64,000 nucleotides of DNA from Campylobacter concisus. Its GTDB lineage: Bacteria; Campylobacterota; Campylobacteria; Campylobacterales; Campylobacteraceae. This document shows, in pieces, positions 57,801 through 64,000 of the stretch. The stretch is from the NCBI RefSeq assembly GCF_003049705.1, contig NZ_PIRF01000001.1:1-64000 (forward strand). Reading direction: 5' to 3'. The notes under the pieces were generated by a model. That model saw only the letters and a list, made by a program, of their open reading frames with translations, was not told the DNA's origin and searched no databases. A program made the translations under genes and the position numbers. Numbering within the stretch: the stretch's first letter is position 1; each line of letters begins with the position of its first letter.

Positions 57801-58118
57801 TTATACAGCCACCACCTTTTTAAACTCATCTAAATTTTTTAGCGCTTCATCTATGCCAATCAGCCAAAATTCGCACTTTGTCGTATCTTTTTTAAAGTGT
57901 TTTTTCATTAGCTCTTCCACGCTTTTTGTGCCACACTCTATTAAAAATTGTTTATAAATTTTGCAAAATTTTGCTTCATCTTTTTTAAACTCACTTAGAA
58001 AGAATTGTGATAGCAGATAACCGACGCTATAAGGATAGTTGTAGATATAGTTGTCTGTTTTATAAAAATGTAATTTTTTGCTTTCTTGCTTGTAAAAGTC
58101 TCGCTCTGGCAAGCATTT
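57801..58118 (-). pseudogene. pepF: C-terminal fragment of oligoendopeptidase F (M3 peptidase)
   Basis: About 100 residues that match the end of PepF-type M3 peptidases: KKLHFYKTDNYIYNYPYSVGYLLSQFF, then a helical tail ending KNLDEFKKVVAV. There is a stop two codons upstream and no real start. The part with the zinc site lies 700 bp further on at 58829-59146 on the same strand, separated by a plus-strand oxidoreductase gene in different DNA. Both ends of the original gene are therefore detached. Confidence 0.7.
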
Positions 58119-58177
58119 TTAATCTACTTTTAGCTTTTTAGCGATATGATTCCGCAAATTTTAACAAAGGAAACAAC

Positions 58178-58726
58178 ATGAAAACTCTTGTGATTTTATC
58201 GCACCCAAATCTCGCCGCATCGCGCGTAAACAAAGCCTTATCTCAGGTAGCAAAGGCCGCAGCGGACGCTAAGGTGCGGCATTTGGAGGGGCTTTACGGC
58301 TTAGATATCGCGCGCATAGACGCCCGCGCAGAGCAAGACGCGTTAGCGGCTGCCGAGCGCATCGTATTTTTGTACCCGATGCACTGGCTAAACGTGCCGC
58401 CTATGCTAAAAGCCTATATCGACATCGTCTTTTCGCACGAGCTGGTGGGTTCCGGCGCGCTTAAAGGCAAGGTCTTGCAGCTTGCGCTAAGCGTCAGTAC
58501 TCCGCTTAGCGAATACTCTAAACAGGGCGCGATCGGCTTTAGCTTGGATGAAATTTTAACGCCGCTTAAGATCGCGGCAAACTACTGCGGGATGGAGTTT
58601 GCCGTGCCGTTTATTAGTAGCGGATTTGAGCCGGGCGAGTTTGGCGACGATGCCGTAGATGCCGCAGCTGCGCGCTTTGGCAAGCTTTTACGAGGAGAGC
58701 TAAGCCCAGGCGAATATCAAATTTAG
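58178..58726 (+). CDS. NAD(P)H-dependent oxidoreductase, flavodoxin-like fold (KefF/MdaB type)
   Basis: A 182-residue FMN or FAD quinone reductase-like protein. TLVILSHPNLAASRVNKAL at residues 3-21 is the phosphate-binding loop, and RIVFLYPMHWLNVPPMLKAYI near 66 is the signature of the family. It probably reduces quinones or protects against electrophiles. AAAGGAAAC precedes the ATG. Its codons are far more GC-rich (GCG, CGC, GCC frequent) than the surrounding genes. It sits between two shards of pepF, so it probably arrived by transfer. Confidence 0.82.
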   Translation: MKTLVILSHPNLAASRVNKALSQVAKAAADAKVRHLEGLYGLDIARIDARAEQDALAAAERIVFLYPMHWLNVPPMLKAYIDIVFSHELVGSGALKGKVLQLALSVSTPLSEYSKQGAIGFSLDEILTPLKIAANYCGMEFAVPFISSGFEPGEFGDDAVDAAAARFGKLLRGELSPGEYQI

Positions 58727-58828
58727 CCTCGTCTTTTGCGACCGCGAGTTAAAATTTCGCGACAACAACGTGGCTAAAAGCATTGCAATACGTCTGACTG
58801 GTACGTGTTATACGATGTTTGCGTGATA

Positions 58829-59146
58829 TTAAAAAATACGTTTTTTAGTAAAATTTGCGCTTAAAACCGGAAGATCACGCATCAAGTAGTAGTGCCAAGC
58901 ATGCCCAAGCTCATGAGCTTGCTGGATTAAGTGCGAAAGAGTATTCATGTATGTGGTAAAAATTCTTGGTTGCTTAAATTTTGGCAAACTTACAAAAAAT
59001 GCTCCACCAGCTTTATTTTCTCGCACATCGCTTTCTATCCAGTGTTTGTCTATCATAAGCTCTATAAAACTATCTTCGCCCAGTGGTTTTAATGCTTTTT
59101 TGATGATTTTATAGATGAGATTGCTACTTTTATGACTAAGATGCAA
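58829..59146 (-). pseudogene. pepF: Zinc-site fragment of oligoendopeptidase F (M3 peptidase)
   Basis: About 105 residues from the middle of a PepF-type peptidase, including ALKPLGEDSFIELM, GGAFFVSLPKFKQPRIFTTY and the metallopeptidase motif HELGHAWHYY. After LPVLSANF the frame leaves the family sequence (TKKRIF-stop). The upstream ~300 residues of the enzyme are absent beyond 59146. With the C-terminal fragment at 57801 it shows that one peptidase gene was broken by insertion and deletion. Normal length would be about 570-600 residues. Confidence 0.72.
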
Positions 59147-59287
59147 AAGATAAATATAAAATTTTAATATTAAGTACGACTATTGCGGTGTTATTTAAAG
59201 CCAATTAAAATATGTAAAATACAAAAGGACGTAAATGTTTGGTTTGGTAAAAATTCAAATGATGCCAGTAGCAACTTATTTTAGTAT

Positions 59288-59414
59288 TTATTCCCTCGGA
59301 AGTCCGTTTTTACCCCGCTTATCGCTGATTAGCTTACCCGCTTCGTCGTATTTTTTGGCGCGGATGAGCCTGCCGCGCTCAAACTCGCCCTGGGCCTCTA
59401 GTTTGCCGTTTGCA
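59288..59414 (-). pseudogene. 3'-end fragment of a ywqK-type repeat gene
   Basis: These 127 bp align without gaps to the last 127 bp of the intact gene at 61252 (about 112 identical by hand count). They encode ANGKLEAQGEFERGRLI...GKLISDKRGKNGLPRE plus stop. Upstream of ANGK the similarity ends abruptly and the DNA becomes part of a HAD phosphatase fragment on the other strand. It is a leftover of a second copy, in direct orientation 1.96 kb from the intact one. Confidence 0.75.
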
Positions 59415-59449
59415 AAAGACACCGTAGGTTTGGCGTCTAGCATTGCCGA

Positions 59450-59789
59450 CGTCGGCGTAGTTACTATGAAAACGTCGAAATTTTCGGAGATTTTGCTTGA
59501 AAATTTAGGGGTCTTAAATTTTATAAAAGTGGTGGTAGGCCGCGACGACGTGCTAAATCCAAAACCTAACGCGGAGCCCGTAAATTTAGCTCTTGCAAAA
59601 CTTGGAAAAGATAAGCGAAACGCATTTATGATAGGCGATACGCAGATGGATCTAATGGCGGCAAAGAACGCCGGTATCAAAGGTGTCGGCCTAACTTGCG
59701 GATACGCGGATGCGCAAAGTCTAAAAGAGCATTTGGATTTAATCTTTCAAAACGCTTATGAAGCGGTAAAATTTTTAGCAAGCAACTAA
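59450..59789 (+). pseudogene. C-terminal half of a HAD phosphatase (Gph-like)
   Basis: The frame GVVTMKTSKFSEILLENLG...VVVGRDDVLNPKPNAEPV... AFMIGDTQMDLMAAKNAG ... VGLTCGYAD is the second half of a phosphoglycolate-phosphatase-type HAD enzyme. It has the Thr (motif II), KPNAEP (motif III) and GDTQMD (motif IV). The essential N-terminal D-x-D-x-T motif and cap domain are missing. An open frame reaches back to an ATG at 59235, but its first ~70 codons are antisense to the ywqK fragment, so no functional enzyme is expected. Confidence 0.75.
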
Positions 59790-59847
59790 AATTAGTGGAT
59801 TTTATTAAACAACCTTGCTTACCGTTCGGCTAAGTCATTTCCTTCGT

Positions 59848-60558
59848 CTAGCGACCGTTTTGATTAAGTATAGACAACGCCGCCTCAACCGCCGCGTCAA
59901 TGTGTATCTGCGTCGTATCAAAAAGTCGCATATCCGTATCCGCCTGCGATACCAGCATGCCTATCTCGGTGCAGCCAAGTATTGCTCCTTGCGCGCCGCG
60001 CGACCTAAAATCCTCGATGATACGCAAGAAATTCGCCTTTGAGCTAGGCGCGATTTTGCCGTAGCAAAGCTCCTCAAAGATGACGCGATTTACTTCCGCC
60101 ATATCGCCCGCGCTTGGCAAAAGCACCTCCGCGCCGCCCTCTATCAACCGACTTTTGTAAAAATCCTGCGTCATCGTATAAACGGTGCCGAGCAGCCCTA
60201 CTTTGGCGACGCCTGCGTTTTTTAGCGCTTTTAGCGTGGCGTCCGCGATGTGCGCTACGGGTACGCTAACGGCGCTTTGCACGGCGTCAAAGCACCTGTG
60301 CATCGTGTTTGTGCAGATGAAGATAAAATCCGCCCCGCCGCCTTGCAAAATCCTCGCGTGCCGCGCCAAAATTTCGCCCGCGTCATCCCATCTATTTTCG
60401 CGCTGGCAGGCCTCGATCTCCTCGAAATTTACGCTGCTTAGCAGTATCTCCGCGCTGCTAAGCCCGCCCAAGCGCTCGTTTATTTTGCGATTTATTTGCT
60501 CGTAGTACGTTATCGTAGACTCAAAACTCATCCCGCCGATTAGGCCGATTTTTTTCAT
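59848..60558 (-). CDS. Aspartate/glutamate racemase family protein
   Basis: A 236-residue two-domain amino acid racemase of the RacX/YgeA group. KKIGLIGGMSFESTITYYEQIN opens the protein. The two catalytic cysteines are in FICTNTMHRCFD near residue 82 and ILGCTEIGML near 195. AAGGAGC precedes the ATG. D-amino acids made by such enzymes can enter peptidoglycan or biofilm signalling, but the substrate is unknown. The gene is GC-rich like the rest of this region. No partner gene is adjacent. Confidence 0.85.
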   Translation of the reverse strand: MKKIGLIGGMSFESTITYYEQINRKINERLGGLSSAEILLSSVNFEEIEACQRENRWDDAGEILARHARILQGGGADFIFICTNTMHRCFDAVQSAVSVPVAHIADATLKALKNAGVAKVGLLGTVYTMTQDFYKSRLIEGGAEVLLPSAGDMAEVNRVIFEELCYGKIAPSSKANFLRIIEDFRSRGAQGAILGCTEIGMLVSQADTDMRLFDTTQIHIDAAVEAALSILNQNGR

Positions 60559-61251
60559 ATTTGCTCCTTAAATTTCGGCGATTTTACGGTTTTAAATTAA
60601 ATTTGCTCTAAATGTAATTTAGCTCGCCGCGTTAAATTCGGCTGCAACCGCCTAAAATAACGAGCATAAATTAACCGCATAAATTTTTAGCCTGCGACGC
60701 AAAAGGGTAAATTTAGCATAACCAAACGCGCTAAATTTAACGAACCGATGGGGCCTAATTTACAAAGAGAATTTAAACGCTCGGCTCGGAGAATAGTTTA
60801 AATTCAGTGCGCTTACGATCTGAATTGGCAAAGCTTTATCTTTTTGCAAGAAAAATAGCCTGCAAATTTTACCCGTTCGCTTCCATAAGTCTCGCGCCTA
60901 CGTTTTGTAGTGCTTTGCCAGAGTCGCTTCGGCATCTTTTAAATGCTAGCTTGACGCCCAAACCGCCTCCGTTTTACGCCAGCAAATGCAAAAGCCCGCG
61001 TTTTGCCGTCAAATTCGCCTAGACCCCGCCCCTTGCCGCGCAAATATCGTCGCTTTACAGTTTAGCGCTTTAATCTCGCGCCGTGAAATTTAAGCGAAAT
61101 TTATAAAATTTCGCGGATTTTTATCGCTTCGCCGCTTTTTGAGCTTTGCGCGCCGAATTTCCAGTCAAAGCGATATAAATGTTAAATTTACGGCTAAAAG
61201 CTAAAATTTAAAGAGCGAATTTAAACCGCAAAGGCATAAATTTAGCTAAAT
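60559..61251. other. GC-rich non-coding stretch with degraded coding traces
   Basis: About 690 bp with no intact gene. On the minus strand two frames between about 60865 and 61022 join by a 1-base shift into a coding-looking tail (LGEFDGKTRAFAFAGVK, then GGGLGVKLAFKRC and ALQNVGARLMEANG-stop). A second trace near 61100-61170 reads FDWKFGAQSSKSGEAIKIRE-stop. I recognise no family. These look like remains of decayed genes. Confidence 0.3.
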
Positions 61252-62397
61252 TTACTCCCTCGGAAGTCCGTTTTTATCAGACTTGTCGCTGATTAGCTTA
61301 CCCGATTCGTTGTATTTTTTGGCGCGGATGAGCCTACCGCGCTCAAACTCACCCAGGGCTTCGAGCTTTCCGTTTGCGTAGTAGTGGCGCGCCTCGCCGA
61401 TCTCCAGCCCGTCCTCAAACATCACTCTAGCTTTTAGCTTGCCGTTTTCGTGATACTCCTCGTATAGCCCGTGATAGCGCCCGTTTTTAAACATTACTTT
61501 TGCCGCCGGCGCCCCGCTCTCGTAGTAGTCCAGACCCGCGCCCGTTTGGCGGCCGTCTTTGTACTCGTATTCGCCTCGTAGCTTGCCGCTTGGGTAATAT
61601 TCGCGCGCGACGCCATCCTTTTTGCCGTCTTTGTAATTTTCTACCACGCGCGTTTTGCCGTTTTCGTAAAATCGCTTCCAAACGCCGTTTTTGCGGTCAT
61701 TTTTGTATTCGCCCGTCTCCTCCACGGTGCCGCTTTCGTAGTACCACGTTTCCGCGCCCTCTCGCTTGCCCTCTTTGTAGGTTCGCACGCCTCGAATTTT
61801 ACCGCTTTTGTAGTAGTCGAAGTCCTCGCCGTTTCGAAGCCCGCCCGCGTATGGGCTGCGTGCGCTAACCTCGCCGCTAACGTAATAGTCGGTAAATACG
61901 CCCTCTCGCTTGTCTGCCTTGTAGGTGCCCTCCTGCTTTAACGCGCCGCCCTCGTCAAAGTAGTAGCGGCGGTAGCGCCCGTCGCGGACGTCATTTTTGT
62001 ATTCGCTCTCGCCCATCAGAGCGCCGCTATCTGCGTGGTAGTGCTTCGCCGTGCCCTCGCGGATGCCGTTTTTTAAGGGGTATTCGTTTGAGGGTTTGTC
62101 CCTACCGTCAAAATAGTCCCTGTATCGCACCGCCGTGCCGCCCTGCACGTCTATCTCGCGTATGAGCGTGGGCGGCAGGGGTTTTAGCCTCGGATAGACC
62201 ATGCCCATCGCATTTACGTCATATAGGTCCTCGACGCTGTAGCGAAGCATCTTTAACGTGCCGTCGTAGAGCTTGCCTTTTACGTAGTAAAGCCCGTTTT
62301 TGAGGCTCGCTTCGGGCTTCATTACGACTTTTGGCTCTAGTGCTTGCGCACCGATGGCTAGAAGCGGAAGTAAAAATAGAAATTTTAGGATTTTCAC
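61252..62397 (-). CDS. Exported YwqK/MORN-variant repeat protein
   Basis: A 381-residue exported protein. Signal peptide KILKFLFLLPLLAIGAQA. From about residue 100 it contains twelve or so ~22-residue repeats of the type YYESGxLRxExxYKDGKRxG (e.g. YYFDEGGALKQEGTYKADKREG, DYYKSGKIRGVRTYKEGKR), the YwqK/MORN-2 pattern. Database names often say toxin-antitoxin YwqK antitoxin, but export argues against a cytoplasmic antitoxin role here. Such repeat beta-hairpins may bind envelope surfaces or other proteins. The 3' 127 bp are duplicated at 59288. The gene is GC-rich. Confidence 0.78.
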   Translation of the reverse strand: MKILKFLFLLPLLAIGAQALEPKVVMKPEASLKNGLYYVKGKLYDGTLKMLRYSVEDLYDVNAMGMVYPRLKPLPPTLIREIDVQGGTAVRYRDYFDGRDKPSNEYPLKNGIREGTAKHYHADSGALMGESEYKNDVRDGRYRRYYFDEGGALKQEGTYKADKREGVFTDYYVSGEVSARSPYAGGLRNGEDFDYYKSGKIRGVRTYKEGKREGAETWYYESGTVEETGEYKNDRKNGVWKRFYENGKTRVVENYKDGKKDGVAREYYPSGKLRGEYEYKDGRQTGAGLDYYESGAPAAKVMFKNGRYHGLYEEYHENGKLKARVMFEDGLEIGEARHYYANGKLEALGEFERGRLIRAKKYNESGKLISDKSDKNGLPRE

Positions 62398-62504
62398 GGT
62401 TTTTCCTGCTTTGTTTTATTTGGGTAATTTTAAATTTTGAAACTAAATTTAAGGTGAAGGCACGATTATTTCGGATGAGTTAAATTTTAGAATTCACGTC
62501 AAAT

Positions 62505-62818
62505 TTAGCCGTCTTTTAGCGCCTCCGCGACGACCGTCCACTCTTGCACGAGCCTTTCAAAGCTAAAATTTGCATTCGCCGAGCTAGTCGAGGGTAGCTT
62601 GACTGGTTCTTTACCCGTTGCGTTTAAAATTTGATTTTTAGGTTTTTTTCGCAAATTTCATAAGCCTTGCCGCCGTTTGAAAACACCTGCGCTATGCGCA
62701 CGCCGCTAAAAATCGGCTCTAAATTTGCAGGCGCGACGGCGGTCATTTTAGCATCGCTCGAGCCCTTTATCTCGCACGATGTCGCCAGCGTGTTTGCGGA
62801 TTTGCGTAGTAAAAACTA
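62505..62818 (-). pseudogene. Remnant of DNA-deoxyinosine glycosylase
   Basis: Three pieces in different frames together match the hypoxanthine/deoxyinosine-DNA glycosylase family. SFYYANPQ is near 62815. Then, after loss of about 60 codons, comes SCEIKGSSDAKMTAVAPANL with IAQVFSNGGKAYEIC. After a frameshift at an A-rich run near 62650, it ends KLPSTSSANANFSFERLVQEW...LKDG-stop. The family signatures S-C-E-I-x-G-S-S-D and L-P-S-T-S-x-A-N are unmistakable. The enzyme cannot be made. Confidence 0.7.
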
Positions 62819-62991
62819 AATTTACCAATAAATTTAACTGCTTGTTTTGAGTTTATCGTTTTAGAAGTTCTTTTATCGTAACAACGATTTTATAAAATTT
62901 ACTGGGAAAATTTAGTTTAAAATGCAAAATAGCAGGGCGCATCTTGCTGCGCCCATTAATAAATTTGAGATGCGATCTTGTAAATTTTGAT
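62819..62991. other. Intergenic DNA between the glycosylase remnant and the DUF4198 gene
   Basis: About 170 bp in which the composition returns to AT-rich. I see no gene. This is the right edge of the GC-rich region. Confidence 0.4.
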
Positions 62992-63744
62992 CTATTTTAG
63001 CTCAAACGCAAGAGTTGCTGCGATCGTCTCGTCATCGCAAATTTTTGAGTCTGCAAACGGCATTTTATGCACCACTTGTAGTAGCCACTTTCCAGGTTTA
63101 AGAGCTAGCACCTCTATCGTGCCGTCTGGCTCAGTTTCGCCGTGAAATGCACTTTTTTCTTTTAAAAAGCCGTCAAATGTTCCATTAAGCGTAGCGCTTT
63201 CTAGCGGTTTACCTTCAAATAGAATTTTAACTTTAAACGGTACGCCAACTTTGAAATTTGCCGGATTTTCAAGCGGAACTATCTCTAAACGCTGATTGGA
63301 AGGCTTTGTTACAGAGTTGTCCTTCGCGTTTTTGTTTATGACGCCTTTTGCGCTCATGCTCGCTTTTTTGCAGTATTTGGCGTCTTTGATATCCTCTTTG
63401 GTTTTGCCCATGTGCCATGTGCCATCGCTAGCTTTTGTCCAAAATGTAGGCTTGTACTCGCCAGCTATAAGGTAAGAGCCGTCTTCAAGCTTTCCTCTTT
63501 CGTAGTGGTAGTTTTCACCGCTTTGTTTTAGGCTAAGCTTTTCGCCGTTTTTGGCTATGACGTACGGGGCTTCAAATAGTCCGGTCTTGTTGTCTGGTAT
63601 CTTTTCAACTGTCGGAAAATCGTCCGCATAGCCGATATCAACGCTAGTTACGTCCTTGCTGTTTCCAAATAGCCAAAACTCATGGGCCAAAGAATGGCTG
63701 CTAAAAGCCGCCAAAGCCAAAAGTGCAAATAAATGCTTGTTCAT
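62992..63744 (-). CDS. DUF4198-family exported protein, possibly metal-uptake related
   Basis: A 250-residue periplasmic protein with signal peptide MNKHLFALLALAAFSSHSLA cut before HEFWLFG. The mature N-terminal HEFW and the C-terminal carboxypeptidase-like/Ig-like domain (VGVPFKVKILFEGKPLESATL, PDGTIEVLALKPGKWLLQVVH) fit DUF4198, which is often linked to nickel, cobalt or iron uptake systems. The conserved N-terminal His could bind metal. AAAAGGATAGG precedes the ATG. A strong promoter lies about 200 bp upstream. No transporter genes are visible before the window ends. Confidence 0.78.
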   Translation of the reverse strand: MNKHLFALLALAAFSSHSLAHEFWLFGNSKDVTSVDIGYADDFPTVEKIPDNKTGLFEAPYVIAKNGEKLSLKQSGENYHYERGKLEDGSYLIAGEYKPTFWTKASDGTWHMGKTKEDIKDAKYCKKASMSAKGVINKNAKDNSVTKPSNQRLEIVPLENPANFKVGVPFKVKILFEGKPLESATLNGTFDGFLKEKSAFHGETEPDGTIEVLALKPGKWLLQVVHKMPFADSKICDDETIAATLAFELK

Positions 63745-63945
63745 TACCTATCCTTTTAGATTAAGATGTCTATTTTTTATGTTTCTAATATATGCCACAA
63801 AAATATTTTTAAATTTCTACATAACTAAATTTTGCTATTGCTTTAATAAATTTAGTAATCAAAACTGATTTTGTTCATTTAAATTTATAAAATAATACAA
63901 GTATTAAAAATACTTTAGCCACTGAAAATTTAAATCAATGGTGCA

Positions 63946-63973
63946 ATTATATCAAAATAATAACCAATGTCAA
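63946..63973 (-). promoter_or_regulatory. Sigma-70 promoter of the DUF4198 gene
   Basis: On the minus strand: TTGACA (63968-63973), a 16-base spacer, and TATAAT (63946-63951), a consensus vegetative promoter. It would give a 5' untranslated region of about 195 bases. The spacer TTGGTTATTATTTTGA has weak Fur-box character, so iron control is possible but unproven. Confidence 0.65.
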
Positions 63974-64000
63974 TATAAAAATAATTTTTTTATTTTAAAA

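Noticed and set aside
59288-59680. 130-residue minus-strand protein
   Set aside because: Only its last ~42 codons match YwqK; the rest is the antisense of the HAD fragment.
59235-59789. Full-length HAD hydrolase gene
   Set aside because: The first ~70 codons are antisense to a ywqK fragment and the catalytic N-terminal motif is absent; only the 3' half is genuine HAD sequence.
60807-61022. 71-residue plus-strand ORF
   Set aside because: Composition is poor and the opposite strand shows better, though frameshifted, coding traces.
58170-62820. Insertion sequence or genomic island with integrase
   Set aside because: No transposase, integrase, terminal inverted repeats or tRNA border was found; the region is described only as a GC-rich patchwork.

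Overview
The window looks like a chromosomal segment of a Campylobacter species, most like C. concisus. This rests on gene content and order recalled from Campylobacter genomes, not on a search. The DNA is AT-rich. Several gene neighbourhoods match those I know from C. jejuni: rqcH with mobA-pldA, recA-eno-(FtsB-like)-cgpA, fliQ-murB, gltA-cysQ, bioB next to topA, and mlaA-mlaC-RND. A complete pseudaminic acid operon beside a sigma-28 flagellin gene and a futalosine-type menaquinone enzyme also fit.

Layout. 1-4.3 kb: end of a small rqcH operon, then a TonB-dependent receptor with a Fur-box-like site over its promoter. 4.3-6.6 kb: leuC without leuD, a hairpin-rich intergenic stretch, and a broken SemiSWEET gene. 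6.6-11.4 kb: a small hypothetical gene, mobA-pldA, and a GntP permease coupled to glycerate kinase. 11.7-20.5 kb: a long minus-strand run with xerH, an AMIN-domain protein carrying four N-glycosylation sequons, eno, recA, murB, fliQ, mqnD-like, a lipoprotein and a nicotinate phosphoribosyltransferase. 20.6-30.1 kb: an ATPase-less ABC pair, the selenocysteine tRNA gene, a two-BON lipoprotein facing an MlaA-MlaC-RND operon, and a molybdate locus (modE-modA-mop-modC-modB). 30.2-40.5 kb: peroxiredoxin, methyltransferase, cysQ-gltA-antiporter, bioB-crcB and topA. 40.6-49.6 kb: flagellin facing pseB-pseC-pseF-pseG-pseH-pseI-maf, i.e. the filament subunit next to the genes that make and attach its sugar. 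49.8-57.8 kb: dcd, accB-accC, a MATE exporter, a three-lipoprotein operon and a DMT permease with a YrdC-like protein. 57.8-62.8 kb: a visibly more GC-rich patchwork of gene fragments (pepF in two pieces, the C-terminal half of a HAD phosphatase, a ywqK 3' end, a deoxyinosine glycosylase remnant) mixed with intact genes (flavodoxin-fold oxidoreductase, racemase, YwqK repeat protein). 62.9-64 kb: a DUF4198 protein with a strong promoter.

The most unusual signal is non-coding. Three dispersed copies of a multi-hairpin intergenic repeat lie after leuC (inverted) and on both sides of crcB-bioB. Their stem sequences differ between copies yet remain paired, and short loop and flank sequences are conserved. 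That suggests a structured RNA or a hairpin-type mobile repeat. One copy also carries an A10-G9 tract upstream of bioB that could vary in length.

All calls are from reading the sequence. Family names and C. jejuni comparisons come from memory.
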